DNA of 64,000 nucleotides from Acidovorax sp. sic0104 (GCF_019219095.1 NZ_JAHUWH010000014.1:62001-126000); one strand, 5' to 3'. Counted from the first letter of the stretch, positions 37,877 to 47,972 are shown. Made by a program: numbers and translations. Notes: generated by a model from the sequence alone, not told the origin.

Positions 37877-37880
<4 letters not shown>
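36870..37880 (+). CDS. miaA: tRNA dimethylallyltransferase
   Basis: Transfers a dimethylallyl group to A37 of tRNAs reading UNN codons, the first step to ms2i6A. The 336-residue protein has P-loop [66 protein letters not shown] and the final [12 protein letters not shown]. The start is GTG in a GTGA overlap with the transporter. Residues 191-211 are encoded by an interspersed repeat. The downstream ABC ATPase begins with an ATGA overlap, giving a run of three coupled genes. Confidence 0.96.
37441..37502 (+). repeat. Variant of the interspersed repeat inside miaA
   Basis: CACTACAAAAAAAGGAGCTG, then a CGCCC...GGGCG hairpin and GATAGCGCCCTTTATTC. It differs from the main type by AGGAGCT for ATAGCT. 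Read in the same phase (GGA GCT) as the sense copies elsewhere, adding [15 protein letters not shown] between conserved MiaA segments. Confidence 0.55.
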
Positions 37881-38566
<686 letters not shown>

Positions 38567-38579
38567 CCAGGCCTGGCCC

Positions 38580-41210
38580 ATGCTTGCGCTGCTTCGCACC
38601 TTCTCCTGGCAGGAACTGCGCCACCATCCCTGGCGCAGCGCAGCCGCCGTGGCGGCGGTGATGTTGGGTGTCGCTCTCGGGTTTGCGGTGCATGTGATCA
38701 ACGCGTCGGCGCTGGATGAGTTTGCGCAGGCCGTGCGCTCCGTCAATGGCCAGCCCGACCTGGAACTGCGCGCCGCGCAGGGCGCGCTGCCCGAGTCGCT
38801 CTACGCCACCGTGGCCGCGCACCCCCAGGTGGCGCTGGCCAGCCCGTGGCTGGAGCTGACCGCCCAGGCCAGCGCTGCGGTGTCCGCAGACGCCGCGCAG
38901 CCCGGTGCGCGCGTGGCCCTGCGCGTGGCGGGTGTGGATGCGCTCGTGTTGCCCGCCATGGCCCCTTCGCTCATGCCGCGTGCATTCGACGTCGCCGATC
39001 GCCTGGCCATGCTGGCACCGGGGCAGGTGTTCCTCAACGCGGCGGCGTTGCAGGCGCTGCGGCTGGCAGGCGACGGCAGCGGGCCCTTGGCCGATCTGCG
39101 CCTGCAGTACGGCCTGCAGGCGCTCACCGTACAGGTGGCCGGTACCGTGGCCGCCGGGGGCGCACCGCTGGCGGTGATGGACATCGCCGCGGCGCAGGAC
39201 CTGTTCGGGCGCGGCGGCCAGCTCAGCCGCATCGACCTGCAGCTGCGCCCTGGCGCCGTGCGTGCCACGGTGGAGCACGAACTGCAGGCGCTGCCCGGCT
39301 GGCCGCGCGGCGTGCGCATGAGCGAGCCCGGCGACGCCGCGCAGCGCGTGAGCAACCTCTCGCGCGCCTACCGCGTCAACCTCACCGTGCTGGCGCTGGT
39401 GGCGCTGTTCACGGGCGCCTTCCTCGTCTTCTCCGTACTCGCGCTCAGCGTGGCGCAGCGCGCGCCGCAGTTCGCCCTGCTGGCCGTGCTGGGCGCCACG
39501 CCGCACCAGCGACTGGCACTGGTGCTGATGGAGTCCGCCGCGCTCGGGCTGCTGGGCAGCGTGGCCGGCATTGCGCTGGGCACGGGCCTGGCAGCGCTGG
39601 CGCTGCAGGTGCTGGGCGGCGACCTGGGCGGCGGCTACTTTGCGGGCGTGCAGCCCGGCCTGCAGTGGAGCGCAGCCGCCGCAGCGGTCTACGGTGCCCT
39701 GGGCGTGGCCGCCGCGCTGGTGGGGGGCTGGTGGCCCGCACGCCAGGCCCAGCGCCTTGCGCCCGCGCAGACGCTCAAGGGGCTGGGCACCCACGGCGGG
39801 CGCCAGCGAGGCGGCATCGCCGGTATTGTTTTGATAGCTACCAGCGCTTTACTGGCAAGCGCTCCACCGGTTTTTGGCATACCGCTGGCCGCCTATGTCG
39901 CCGTGGGCATGCTGCTGGTGGGCGGCATTGCGCTGTTGCCCTGGGCCGTGCAAGCGCTGCTGCATGCGGTGCAGCCGCTGGCCGCGCGGCATGGCGCAGC
40001 CACTTCGCCGCTGCCCCTGCTGGCCGTGGAGCGCGCCCGCCGCATGCATGGCACGGCCGCTGTGGCCGTGGGCGGCGTGGTGGCATCGCTCAGCCTGGCC
40101 GTGGCCCTGACGGTGATGGTGGCCAGCTTTCGCGGCTCGGTCGTCCAGTGGCTGGACGCCGTGCTGCCCGCTCCGCTGTACGTGCGCCTGGCCGGCAACG
40201 CCGCGGCCGACGACGCTGCCGCCTTGCCCGCCGGCTTTGCCGACCGCGTGGCGCAGCTGCCCGGCGTGGAGCGGGTGCAGACCCTGCGCACCAGCAGCCT
40301 GCTGCTCGACCCGGCACGCCCCGCCGTGGCGCTGATCGCCAGGCCCCTGGCGGGCGGCCCGGCGCAGGCCCTGCCCCTGGTCGGCAACCCCGTGCCCGTG
40401 CCGCCCGGCCGCGTGGGCGTGTACGTGAGCGAGGCGGTGGCCGAGCTGTACGGCGCGCGCCCCGGCGCCGACTGGCCTGCGCTTGCCGAATCCTTTGGGT
40501 CGCTGACGCAATCAGGACAAGCGCAGGCAGCTACATTTTTCGTAGCAGGCGTGTGGCGCGACTATGTGCGCCAGTTCGGCGCGGTGGCAATGGACAGCGC
40601 GGACTTCGTGCGCCTGACGGGCGATGCGCGCACCAGCGACCTGGCGCTGTGGCTGCGCGAGGGCGCCGACGAAGCAGCGCTGCGCGAGTCCATCGCCGCC
40701 CTGGCCCGGTCGGCCTCGCCCGGGGCGGCGCCGGGCGGCAGCGCGCTTGAATTCACCTCCGCCGCCAGCATCCGCGCCCGCTCGCTGGCCATCTTCGACC
40801 GCAGCTTCGCCGTCACCTACTGGCTGCAGGCCGTGGCCATCGGCATCGGGCTGTTCGGCGTGGCCGCCAGCTTCAGCGCCCAGGTGCTGGCCCGCCGCAA
40901 GGAGTTCGGCCTGCTGGCCCACCTGGGCCTGACCCGCAGGCAGATCCTCACCGTGGTGGCCAGCGAAGGTGCGGCATGGACGGCGGTCGGCGCCGCAGCA
41001 GGCACCGTGCTGGGGCTGGCGGTCTCGGTCGTGCTGGTGCACGTGGTCAACCCGCAGAGCTTTCACTGGACCATGGACCTGCAGGTGCCGGTGGCTCGGC
41101 TGCTGGCACTGGCTGCCGCCGTGGTGGCCGCAGGCACGGTGACGGCGTGGCTGGCCGGGCGCGCTGCGGCCGGGCGGGATGCGGTGATGGCGGTGAAGGA
41201 GGATTGGTAG
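38580..41210 (+). CDS. Large FtsX/MacB-type ABC permease
   Basis: An 876-residue permease of the YbbP/AttF type with two FtsX units: one span near the N-terminus ([19 protein letters not shown]), a periplasmic domain, three spans at about 265-395, two more at about 420-475, a second periplasmic domain and three final spans from about 755. It lacks a lipoprotein-export LolC/E signature. Two interspersed repeats lie in its coding sequence (residues about 416-433 and 642-657). With the upstream ATPase and the AttH-like gene it resembles att-type export clusters. Confidence 0.9.
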   Translation: MLALLRTFSWQELRHHPWRSAAAVAAVMLGVALGFAVHVINASALDEFAQAVRSVNGQPDLELRAAQGALPESLYATVAAHPQVALASPWLELTAQASAAVSADAAQPGARVALRVAGVDALVLPAMAPSLMPRAFDVADRLAMLAPGQVFLNAAALQALRLAGDGSGPLADLRLQYGLQALTVQVAGTVAAGGAPLAVMDIAAAQDLFGRGGQLSRIDLQLRPGAVRATVEHELQALPGWPRGVRMSEPGDAAQRVSNLSRAYRVNLTVLALVALFTGAFLVFSVLALSVAQRAPQFALLAVLGATPHQRLALVLMESAALGLLGSVAGIALGTGLAALALQVLGGDLGGGYFAGVQPGLQWSAAAAAVYGALGVAAALVGGWWPARQAQRLAPAQTLKGLGTHGGRQRGGIAGIVLIATSALLASAPPVFGIPLAAYVAVGMLLVGGIALLPWAVQALLHAVQPLAARHGAATSPLPLLAVERARRMHGTAAVAVGGVVASLSLAVALTVMVASFRGSVVQWLDAVLPAPLYVRLAGNAAADDAAALPAGFADRVAQLPGVERVQTLRTSSLLLDPARPAVALIARPLAGGPAQALPLVGNPVPVPPGRVGVYVSEAVAELYGARPGADWPALAESFGSLTQSGQAQAATFFVAGVWRDYVRQFGAVAMDSADFVRLTGDARTSDLALWLREGADEAALRESIAALARSASPGAAPGGSALEFTSAASIRARSLAIFDRSFAVTYWLQAVAIGIGLFGVAASFSAQVLARRKEFGLLAHLGLTRRQILTVVASEGAAWTAVGAAAGTVLGLAVSVVLVHVVNPQSFHWTMDLQVPVARLLALAAAVVAAGTVTAWLAGRAAAGRDAVMAVKEDW
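39825..39879 (+). repeat. GATAGCT/AGCGCTT-family repeat inside the ABC permease gene
   Basis: TGTTTTGATAGCTAC is identical over 15 bases to the copy at 20963-20977; stem AGCGCTT (39843-39849) with AAGCGCT (39857-39863). Read as ATA GCT ACC AGC GCT, it encodes [17 protein letters not shown], hydrophobic enough to join a membrane span. Confidence 0.85.
40503..40548 (-). repeat. Second interspersed repeat inside the ABC permease gene
   Basis: Minus-oriented: GCTACGAAAAATGTAGCTGCC, TGCGCTTGTCC, TGCGTCAG. Aligns with the copy at 8716-8776. In antisense to the gene it encodes [15 protein letters not shown] without a stop. Confidence 0.65.
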
Positions 41211-41272
41211 GCGCACAGCCTGTGCACGAACAAGCGTTCCCGCATAGACAGCCGTCAATAGGCCAGCTGCAC

Positions 41273-41278
41273 GACAAT
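41273..41278 (+). promoter_or_regulatory. -10-like GACAAT six bases before the Cds1-like gene
   Basis: GACAAT is followed by CCTCCC and the ATG at 41285. No Shine-Dalgarno. Gives the gene a possible promoter separate from the ABC genes. Confidence 0.35.
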
Positions 41279-41284
41279 CCTCCC

Positions 41285-42340
41285 ATGACCCTTCCGACCC
41301 CCTGGCTCCACGAAGCCATCGCCCGCATCGAAGCCGACTACCAGCGCAGTGCCGACACGCACCTGATCCCCCTGCCCCTGCCGGGCTACGCCGAGCACGG
41401 CATCGACCTGTACCTCAAGGACGAATCGACCCACCCCACGGGCAGCCTCAAGCATCGGCTGGCGCGGTCGCTGTTTCTGTACGCGCTGTGCAACGGCTGG
41501 GTGCATGAGGGCTCGACCATCGTGGAGGCCTCCAGCGGCTCCACGGCGGTGAGCGAGGCCTACTTCGCGCGGCTGCTCGGGCTGCCTTTCGTGGCGGTGA
41601 TGCCGCGCAGCACCTCGGCCGAGAAGATCGCGCTGATCGAGTTCTACGGCGGGCGCTGCCACTTCGTGGACAGCGCGGGCGAGGTGTACGACGCGGCGCG
41701 CAGCATCGCGGCCGACACGGGCGGGCACTACATGGACCAGTTCACGTATGCCGAGCGCGCCACCGACTGGCGCGGCAACAACAACATCGCCGAGAGCATG
41801 TTCTCGCAGATGCAGCGCGAGCGGCACCCGGTGCCGCGCTGGATCGTGGTGGGCGCGGGCACTGGGGGCACCAGCGCCACCATCGGCCGCTATGTGCGCT
41901 ACCAGCAGCACGCATCGCAGGTGTGCGTTGCTGACCCTGCGGGCTCGGTGTTCAGCGCCTACCACCGATCGGGCGATGCCACGCTGACCGCGCCGGGCTC
42001 GCGCATCGAGGGCATCGGCCGGCCGCGCGTGGAGGCCAGCTTCATCCGCACGCTGGTGGACCGCATGATCGACGTGAGCGATGCGGAATCGGTGAGCGCG
42101 ATGCAGGCGCTGTCGCAGTTGCTGGGCCGCCGCGTGGGGCCATCCACGGGGACCAACTTTGTCGCGATGCTCACGCTGGCGGGCGAGATGCGCGAGCGCG
42201 GCGAGCAGGGCTCCATCCTCTCGCTGCTGTGCGATGCGGGCGAGCGCTATCTGCCCACCTACTTCGACACGCACTGGGTGGACGAGCGCTTTGGCGACTG
42301 CTCGTCCGCGCAGCAGCGCATCCATGCGCTGATTGGCTAG
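41285..42340 (+). CDS. PLP-dependent cysteine synthase-fold enzyme, Cds1-like
   Basis: A 351-residue fold-type II PLP enzyme resembling cysteine synthase and mycobacterial Cds1 (L-cysteine desulfhydrase). The Schiff-base Lys is in [29 protein letters not shown] is the substrate loop, [14 protein letters not shown] binds the PLP phosphate, and [15 protein letters not shown] is the C-terminal segment. The family releases sulfide, pyruvate and ammonia from cysteine; activity here is inferred. It sits between the FtsX-like permease and the AttH-like gene. Confidence 0.85.
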   Translation: MTLPTPWLHEAIARIEADYQRSADTHLIPLPLPGYAEHGIDLYLKDESTHPTGSLKHRLARSLFLYALCNGWVHEGSTIVEASSGSTAVSEAYFARLLGLPFVAVMPRSTSAEKIALIEFYGGRCHFVDSAGEVYDAARSIAADTGGHYMDQFTYAERATDWRGNNNIAESMFSQMQRERHPVPRWIVVGAGTGGTSATIGRYVRYQQHASQVCVADPAGSVFSAYHRSGDATLTAPGSRIEGIGRPRVEASFIRTLVDRMIDVSDAESVSAMQALSQLLGRRVGPSTGTNFVAMLTLAGEMRERGEQGSILSLLCDAGERYLPTYFDTHWVDERFGDCSSAQQRIHALIG

Positions 42341-42371
42341 GCCCGCGCAGGCACGAACCCATCGAACCGGC

Positions 42372-43517
42372 ATGGACCACACCACCGCACCCCACGGCGT
42401 TCCGGGCGCGTTGACGCGGCGGCGCTGGCTGGCGCTGGGCAGCGGCGTCCCCATGGTGGTGGCGGGCTGGGGATGGGGCGCACGGCCGGCCCACGCCCTG
42501 CCCCCGCGCACGCTCGCGTTCCCGCGCGACCACGGCAGCCACCCCGATCTGCGCACCGAGTGGTGGTACATCACCGGCCACGCGAGGGCCGAGGGGCGGT
42601 TGTGGGGTTTCCAGGTCACGTTCTTTCGTTCGCGGGTGGAAGCGACGCAAAGCATGCAGTCGAAGTTTGCAGCCAGGCAGCTGGTGTTTGCGCACGCGGC
42701 GTTGACGGATGTGCAGGGTCGGCACCTGCACCACGACCAGCGCATTGCGCGCACGGGCTTCGGCATCGCCGAAGCAGCCCAGGGTGACACGGCCGTGCAC
42801 CTGCGTGACTGGCACCTGGTGCGCACCGCCGCCGATGCGCCTGGCAACAGCCGCTACACCGCGCAGGTGCAGGGTGGCGGCTTCGCGCTGGACCTGCGCT
42901 TTGACAGCACGCAGCCCGTGCTGCTGCAGGGCCGCGAGGGCCTGTCGCGCAAGGGGCCGGACCCGGCACAGGCCAGCTACTACTACAGCCAGCCGCAGTT
43001 GGCCGTGTCGGGCTTGCTGACGCTGGGCGGGCGCCGCATGGCGGTGCAAGAGAACAGCGGCCGCGCATGGATGGATCACGAGTGGAGCGAAGCGCTGATG
43101 CATCCGGACGCCGTGGGCTGGGACTGGATCGGCATGAATCTGGACGATGGCCGCGCGCTCACGGCCTTTCACCTGCGCCGGCAGGACGGCAGCACTTTGT
43201 GGGCCGGTGGCTCCGTGCGCGCGGCGGGCCAGCACACCCCCGAGGTCTTCGCACACGATGCCGTCACTTTCACGCCCACCCGCCACTGGACCAGCGGGCG
43301 CAGCGGTGCGCGCTACCCGGTGGATTGGAGGGTGCAGACGCCCGGGGGCACGTTCAGCGTGCACGCGCTGCTGGACGATCAGGAGCTGGACAGCCAGGGC
43401 TCGACCGGCGCGATCTACTGGGAGGGCCTGAGCGAGTTGCGCGACGCCGCCGGCCGCGCGGTGGGCCGGGGCTACCTGGAGATGACGGGGTATGCAAAGC
43501 GGCTGCGGCTGGGCTGA
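42372..43517 (+). CDS. AttH/CrtC-like lipocalin-domain exported protein
   Basis: A 381-residue protein with a Tat-like signal (TRRRWLALGSGVPMVVAG) followed by the two-domain lipocalin-like fold of AttH and carotenoid 1,2-hydratase. Signatures: FPRDHGSHPDLRTEWWYITGH, GFQVTFFRS, FAHAALTD, AWMDHEWSE and GWDWIGMNLDDGRALTAFHLR. Secreted AttH proteins are commonly linked to an ABC ATPase and FtsX-like permease, as here two genes upstream. There are no carotenoid genes nearby, so a hydratase role is unlikely. Confidence 0.88.
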   Translation: MDHTTAPHGVPGALTRRRWLALGSGVPMVVAGWGWGARPAHALPPRTLAFPRDHGSHPDLRTEWWYITGHARAEGRLWGFQVTFFRSRVEATQSMQSKFAARQLVFAHAALTDVQGRHLHHDQRIARTGFGIAEAAQGDTAVHLRDWHLVRTAADAPGNSRYTAQVQGGGFALDLRFDSTQPVLLQGREGLSRKGPDPAQASYYYSQPQLAVSGLLTLGGRRMAVQENSGRAWMDHEWSEALMHPDAVGWDWIGMNLDDGRALTAFHLRRQDGSTLWAGGSVRAAGQHTPEVFAHDAVTFTPTRHWTSGRSGARYPVDWRVQTPGGTFSVHALLDDQELDSQGSTGAIYWEGLSELRDAAGRAVGRGYLEMTGYAKRLRLG

Positions 43518-43536
43518 GGCCACCCGCAGCTGCAGT

Positions 43537-43598
43537 CAAGTTTGATAGCTGTCAGCGCTTTACAGCAAAGCCTTTCAAGCAAATTTCAACCTGAAATC
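43537..43598 (+). repeat. GATAGCT/AGCGCTT-family repeat after the AttH-like gene
   Basis: CAAGTTTGATAGCTGTCAGCG followed by a degenerate GCTTT-ACAGC-AAAGC stem and CAAGCAAATTTCAACCTGAAA. It lies in the convergent gap between the AttH-like gene and livM. Confidence 0.8.
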
Positions 43599-43671
43599 CG
43601 CCTGTACACAGCGCGGAGCGCTATCGTATCGAGAGCAGCACAGCAGCCACGGGCCCACGCCGGGTGTCGGA

Positions 43672-44694
43672 TCAATGCGGGGTGCCCGTGCCGCCGCCCG
43701 CTTTGCCGCCACCACCGCGCCGCCGGTCCATCCAGGCGATGATCTCGCCCATGATGCCGCGGCGGAAGGCCAGCACGCAGATCACGAAGATCAGGCCCGT
43801 GACCATGGTGACGGACTCGCCCAGGGTCTTGAACCATTCCACGCTGGTCAACGCCGCCAGCAGGTTGCCGAACTCGCCGATCTTGTTCTCCAGCAGCACC
43901 ACCACGGCCGAGCCGATGAGCGGGCCCGAGAGCGTGCCCAGGCCGCCCACCAGCGTCATCAAAATGACCTGGCCCGAGGCCGTCCAGTGCACATCGGACA
44001 GCGTGGCAAAGCCCAGCACCAGGGTCTTGAGCGATCCTGCCAGGCCCGCGAGCGCGGCCGACAGCACGAAGGCCAGCAGCTTGAAGCGGTGGGTGTCGTA
44101 GCCCAGCGAGATGGCGCGCGGCTCGTTCTCCTTGATGCCCTTGAGCACCTGGCCGAACGGCGAGTGGATGGTGCGCACGATGACAAGGAACGCCAGCACC
44201 ACGATCACCAAGGCCACGTAGTACATGACCAGGTCGCTCTGCAGGCTGATCAGGCCGAACAGCTTGCCGCGCGGCACGCCCTGCAGGCCGTCTTCGCCGC
44301 CGGTGAAGGGCGCTTGCAGGCAGGCAAAAAACAGCATCTGCGCCAGCGCCAGCGTGATCATCGAGAAGTAGATGCCCTGGCGGCGGATGGCCAGCCAGCC
44401 GAACAGCAGGCCCAGCAGCGCGCCGCCGGCCGTACCCAGCAGCAGGCCGACCTCGGGTGTGAGGCCCCAGACCTTGATCGCATGGCCGGTGACGTAGGCC
44501 GCGCCGCCCAGGAAGGCCGCGTGGCCGAAGGACAGCAGCCCGGTGAAGCCCAGCAGCAGGTTGAAGGCCGAAGCAAACAGTGCAAAGCACATGAGCTTCA
44601 TCACGAAGACGGGATAGGCACCCAGAAACGGCGCGGCGATGAGGCCCAGCAGCAGCAGGCCGTAGCCGATGGGGGCGATGTTCTTGAGGTTCAT
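43672..44694 (-). CDS. livM: Branched-chain amino acid/amide ABC transporter permease LivM-like
   Basis: A 340-residue inner-membrane permease of the LIV (HAAT) family with about nine to ten spans. LLLGFTGLLSFGHAAFLGGAAY, IRRQGIYFSMITLALAQMLFF, ENEPRAISLGYDTHRFKLLAFVLSA and MTLVGGLGTLSGPLIGSAVV (EAA-like loop) are typical LivM segments. The C-terminus is Gly/Arg-rich (DRRRGGGGKAGGGTG). Last gene of the livG-F-binding protein-H-M unit. Confidence 0.93.
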   Translation of the reverse strand: MNLKNIAPIGYGLLLLGLIAAPFLGAYPVFVMKLMCFALFASAFNLLLGFTGLLSFGHAAFLGGAAYVTGHAIKVWGLTPEVGLLLGTAGGALLGLLFGWLAIRRQGIYFSMITLALAQMLFFACLQAPFTGGEDGLQGVPRGKLFGLISLQSDLVMYYVALVIVVLAFLVIVRTIHSPFGQVLKGIKENEPRAISLGYDTHRFKLLAFVLSAALAGLAGSLKTLVLGFATLSDVHWTASGQVILMTLVGGLGTLSGPLIGSAVVVLLENKIGEFGNLLAALTSVEWFKTLGESVTMVTGLIFVICVLAFRRGIMGEIIAWMDRRRGGGGKAGGGTGTPH

Positions 44695-44709
44695 GCGAGC
44701 GGCCCCTGC

Positions 44710-45594
44710 TTACTTTTCTTTGCCGAACAGGCCGGCGGGGCGGATGAGGAGAACGATGACCATGATGACGAACACCACGGTGGAGGACGCTTCGGGATAG
44801 AACACCTTGGTGAAGCCTTCGATGACGCCCAGGCCCAGACCGGTGAGGATGGAGCCCATGATGGAGCCCATGCCGCCGATCACCACCACCGCGAACACCA
44901 CGATGATGAGGTTCTGGCCCATGAGCGGCGTGACCTGGTAGACCGGCGCGGCCAGCACGCCCGCGAATGCGGCGAGCGCTGCGCCGAAGGCGTACGTCAG
45001 GGTCACCATCACGGGCACGTTGATGCCGAAGGCCTCCACCAGGCGCGGGTTCTCGGTGCCGGCGCGCAGGTAGGCGCCGAGCTTGGTCTTTTCGATCACG
45101 TACCAAGTGCCCAGGCACACGACCACCGACGCCACCACGACCCAGGCGCGGTAGTTGGGCATGATCATGAAGCCGAGGTTGGTGGCGCCCTCCAACAGCT
45201 CGGGCGTGTCGTAACCCAGGCCCGACACGCCGTAGATGGAGCGGAACACGCCTTCGATCAGCAGCGTGAGGCCCAGCGTGAGCAGCAGGCCGTACAGATG
45301 GTCGAGCTTGTAGATCCAGCGCAGCAGCAGGCGCTCGATCACCACCCCGAACAACCCCACCACCAGCGGCGCCAGCACCAGCATCCACCAGTAGTTGATG
45401 CCGAAGTAATTCATCGCCATCCAGGTGATCAGGGCGCCGGTCATGAACAGCGCGCCGTGCGCGAAGTTGATGACATTCAGCAGGCCGAAGATGACGGCCA
45501 GCCCCAGGCTGAGAATTGCGTAGAACGACCCGTTGACCAGCCCCAGGAGAAGCTGGCTGAGCAAGCCGGGCAATGAGACACCAAAGAATTCCAT
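44710..45594 (-). CDS. livH: Branched-chain amino acid/amide ABC transporter permease LivH-like
   Basis: A 294-residue permease with about eight spans: QLLLGLVNGSFYAILSLGLAVIFGLLNVINFAHGALF, FRSIYGVSG, ENPRLVEAFGINVPVM and VIGGMGSIMGSILTGLGLGVIEG. It forms the membrane channel with LivM, whose gene follows after 15 bases. No obvious Shine-Dalgarno precedes the ATG. A probable partial terminator lies between this gene and the binding-protein gene. Confidence 0.93.
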   Translation of the reverse strand: MEFFGVSLPGLLSQLLLGLVNGSFYAILSLGLAVIFGLLNVINFAHGALFMTGALITWMAMNYFGINYWWMLVLAPLVVGLFGVVIERLLLRWIYKLDHLYGLLLTLGLTLLIEGVFRSIYGVSGLGYDTPELLEGATNLGFMIMPNYRAWVVVASVVVCLGTWYVIEKTKLGAYLRAGTENPRLVEAFGINVPVMVTLTYAFGAALAAFAGVLAAPVYQVTPLMGQNLIIVVFAVVVIGGMGSIMGSILTGLGLGVIEGFTKVFYPEASSTVVFVIMVIVLLIRPAGLFGKEK

Positions 45595-45683
45595 GGGAGG
45601 CAGGGCCAGGTGGAGAGGAAAGGGTTCAGAGCAGAAGGCGGGGCGGTCCGGCAGGCAGCAGCAGCAGCACTGCCGGAATCAAA

Positions 45684-45706
45684 AGGCCAGGGGCCGTGGA
45701 GGCCCC
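45684..45706 (-). terminator. Possible attenuating terminator between the binding protein and livH
   Basis: GGGGCC (45690-45695) pairs with GGCCCC (45701-45706), loop of five; on the minus strand CTGGCCTTTTGATT follows. It could lower permease expression relative to the binding protein, as in many ABC operons. Confidence 0.4.
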
Positions 45707-45736
45707 CGGGCTTGCGTCCGCGCTCTCAGGGGTTGG

Positions 45737-46936
45737 CTACTTCCAGAGCGCGCACTTGCTCTCGGCCTTGGTGGTGAACACCGTGTCGCCGGGCAGCTTC
45801 TTCACGAGCTTGTAGTAGTCCCAGGGCTTGGTGGATTCCGAAGGCTTCTTCACTTCCATCAGGTACATGTCGTGCACGTAGCGGCCATCCGGGCGCAGCT
45901 GGCCGGAGCCGAAGAAGTCGTTCATCTTCATGCCGCGCCATGTGGTCATGACCTTGTCGGCGTCCACGCTCTTGGCAGCTTCCACGGCCTTGAGATAGTT
46001 CATGGTGGCGGAGTAGTCGGCGGCCTGGATCTCGGTGGGCATGCGCTTGGTCTTCTCGAAGAAGCGGGCCGAGAACTTGCGCGTCTCGTCGTTCAGGTCC
46101 CAGTACCAGCTGGTGGTGAACTGCAGGCCTTCGGTGTTGCGCAGGCCCAGGCTGTGCACGTCGGAGATGAAGATCAGCAGGCCGGCGAGTTTCATGCTCT
46201 TGCCGATGCCAAACTCCTTGGCGGCCTTGATGGAGTTGATGGTGTCGCCGCCGGCATTGGCCAGCCCCAGGATCTGGGCCTTGGAGTTCTGCGCCTGCAG
46301 CAGGAAGGACGAGAAGTCCGACGCATTGAGCGGGTGGCGCACGGCGCCCACCACGTTGCCGCCCTTGGCCTTGACCACGGTGGTGGTGTCGGCTTCCAGC
46401 GCGTGGCCGAACGCGTAGTCTGCGGTCAGGAAGTACCAGCTCTTGCCACCGGTGTCGACGATGGCCGAGCCCGTGCCCTTGGCCAGCGCCACGGTGTCGT
46501 ACGCATAGTGCACGGTGTAGGGCGAGCACTGCTCGTTGGTCAGCGCCGAGCTGGCCGCGCCGTTGTTGATGTACACGCGCTTCTTCTCCTGCGCGACCTT
46601 GGCCGTGGCCAGGGCGGTGCCGGAGTTGGTGCCGCCGAAGATCATCGTCAGGCCCTGGGTGTCGATCCATTCGCGCGCCTTCGACGCCGCGATGTCGGCC
46701 TTGTTCTGGTGGTCGGCGCTCATCAGCTCGATGGGCATGCCCAGCACCTTGCCGCCAAAGTCGTCGATGGCCATCTGGATGGCCACGGCACCGTTCTTGC
46801 CTTCGACGTCGGCATACAGGCTGGACATGTCGGTGATGAAGCCGATCTTGACCTTGTCCTGCGCGTGCGCCGCCGAGGTCGCCAGGCCCGCTGCGGCCAG
46901 CACCAGTGCCAGCGCGGTGAGTTGGTTCTTCTTCAT
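45737..46936 (-). CDS. ABC transporter periplasmic substrate-binding protein (LivK-like, HAAT family)
   Basis: A 399-residue periplasmic receptor with a signal peptide (LTALALVLAAAGLATSAAHA) followed by DKVKIGFITDMSSLYADVEGK and AIDDFGGKVLG, the type I periplasmic-binding fold. It belongs to the branched found in beta-proteobacteria that often binds amides, aromatic acids or small peptides and not always leucine, so the ligand is open. AGGAGACAATCC precedes the ATG. Located between livF and livH in the operon. Confidence 0.92.
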   Translation of the reverse strand: MKKNQLTALALVLAAAGLATSAAHAQDKVKIGFITDMSSLYADVEGKNGAVAIQMAIDDFGGKVLGMPIELMSADHQNKADIAASKAREWIDTQGLTMIFGGTNSGTALATAKVAQEKKRVYINNGAASSALTNEQCSPYTVHYAYDTVALAKGTGSAIVDTGGKSWYFLTADYAFGHALEADTTTVVKAKGGNVVGAVRHPLNASDFSSFLLQAQNSKAQILGLANAGGDTINSIKAAKEFGIGKSMKLAGLLIFISDVHSLGLRNTEGLQFTTSWYWDLNDETRKFSARFFEKTKRMPTEIQAADYSATMNYLKAVEAAKSVDADKVMTTWRGMKMNDFFGSGQLRPDGRYVHDMYLMEVKKPSESTKPWDYYKLVKKLPGDTVFTTKAESKCALWK

Positions 46937-47002
46937 GGATTGTCTCCTGTGGGTGTGGTGGTTGAAGAAAGGAAATGGGAGGAAGCGCCGGGCATCGGCC
47001 CC

Positions 47003-47734
47003 TCAGACGCCCAGCAGTTCGTTGAGCACGGGCATCTTCTCGGTGAGCTCGGAAGCGCCGAACTTCTCGACGATGCGGCCGTGCTCCATCACGTAGAAGC
47101 GGTCGGCCAGCGGCGCGGCGAAGCGGAAGTTCTGCTCCACCATGACCACCGTGTAGCCCTTCTCGCGCAGCATGGTGATCATGCGGGCCAGGGCCTGCAC
47201 GATGACGGGCGCCAGGCCTTCGGAGATCTCATCGAGCAGCAGCAGGTTGGCCCCCGTGCGCAGGATGCGGGCCACCGCCAGCATCTGCTGCTCGCCGCCC
47301 GACAGGCGCGTGCCCTGGCTGTTCTTGCGCTCGGCCAGGTTGGGGAACATGGCATAGATTTCTTGCACCGACATGCCGGGCGTGTTGGTCTTGAGCGCTG
47401 GCGGCAGCAGCAGGTTCTCTTCGCACGACAGGCTGGAGAAGATGCCACGCTCCTCAGGGCAGTAGCCCACGCCCAGGTGTGCAATGCGGTGCGTGGGCAT
47501 GTTCACGGTTTCCACGCCGTTGATCTTGACCGAACCCTTGCGCGCGCCCGTGAGGCCCATGATGGCGCGCATGGTGGTCGTGCGCCCAGCCCCGTTGCGG
47601 CCCAGCAGCGTGACGACCTCGCCCGGCTGCACGACGATGTCCACGCCATGCAGCACGTGCGATTCGCCGTACCAGGCTTCGAGGCCCTTGATTTCTAGTG
47701 CGGGCACACCGTTCTTGATTGGGGTATTTGCCAT
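47003..47734 (-). CDS. livF: ABC transporter ATP-binding protein LivF-like, Walker A Lys replaced by Arg
   Basis: A 243-residue ATPase of the LIV transporter. Signature RLSGGEQQMLAVARIL, Walker B LLLLDEISEGLAP and switch His-equivalent region MVEQNFRFA are present. Walker A reads GRNGAGRTT: the invariant Lys is Arg51 (CGC codon at 47584-47582), and the Ser/Thr position is kept. LivG keeps a normal Lys, so the pair may have one weakened site. Other features and length are normal; frame is intact. Confidence 0.92.
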   Translation of the reverse strand: MANTPIKNGVPALEIKGLEAWYGESHVLHGVDIVVQPGEVVTLLGRNGAGRTTTMRAIMGLTGARKGSVKINGVETVNMPTHRIAHLGVGYCPEERGIFSSLSCEENLLLPPALKTNTPGMSVQEIYAMFPNLAERKNSQGTRLSGGEQQMLAVARILRTGANLLLLDEISEGLAPVIVQALARMITMLREKGYTVVMVEQNFRFAAPLADRFYVMEHGRIVEKFGASELTEKMPVLNELLGV

Positions 47735-47739
47735 TTCAG

Positions 47740-47972
47740 TTATCCATTGCCCCGCACGCTGTCCGCCGCAACCGTCGCGATCGAAGCCAGCGCCCCCGCG
47801 CAAGGGCCGCCCCGCCGCGCTGGGGGCGTCCCCCTCCCGACTCGCGCAGCGAGACGAGAGAGGGGCTGAGGGCCGAGGCTCCAATCCTGCCTGCGCAGGA
47901 TTGGACGTGCCCGAAGAGACACCGCCTCTGGCGGTGGCACCGAGGCGCGAAGCGACTCAGGGGGAGCTTCAT
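47740..47972 (-). repeat. GC-rich stop-adjacent repeat, copy 2 (between livG and livF)
   Basis: Directly after the livG stop on the minus strand: ATGAAGCTCCCCCTGAG, CGCTTCGCG, and further on GGGAGGGGGACGC, the same blocks as after eno. About 90 extra bases are inserted, including a perfect 11-bp hairpin (47880-47890 with 47895-47905, loop CTGC). A second hairpin CTCGC-GCA-GCGAG is at 47841-47853. It separates two genes expected to share one mRNA. Confidence 0.6.

Noticed and set aside
42372-43517. Carotenoid 1,2-hydratase as the function of the lipocalin-like gene
   Set aside because: No carotenoid genes in the window, Tat-like signal peptide, and ABC-transporter context favour an AttH-like role.
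45533-47698. 721-codon open frame on plus across the liv genes
   Set aside because: Antisense to three clear transporter genes, no ribosome site, low-complexity product.
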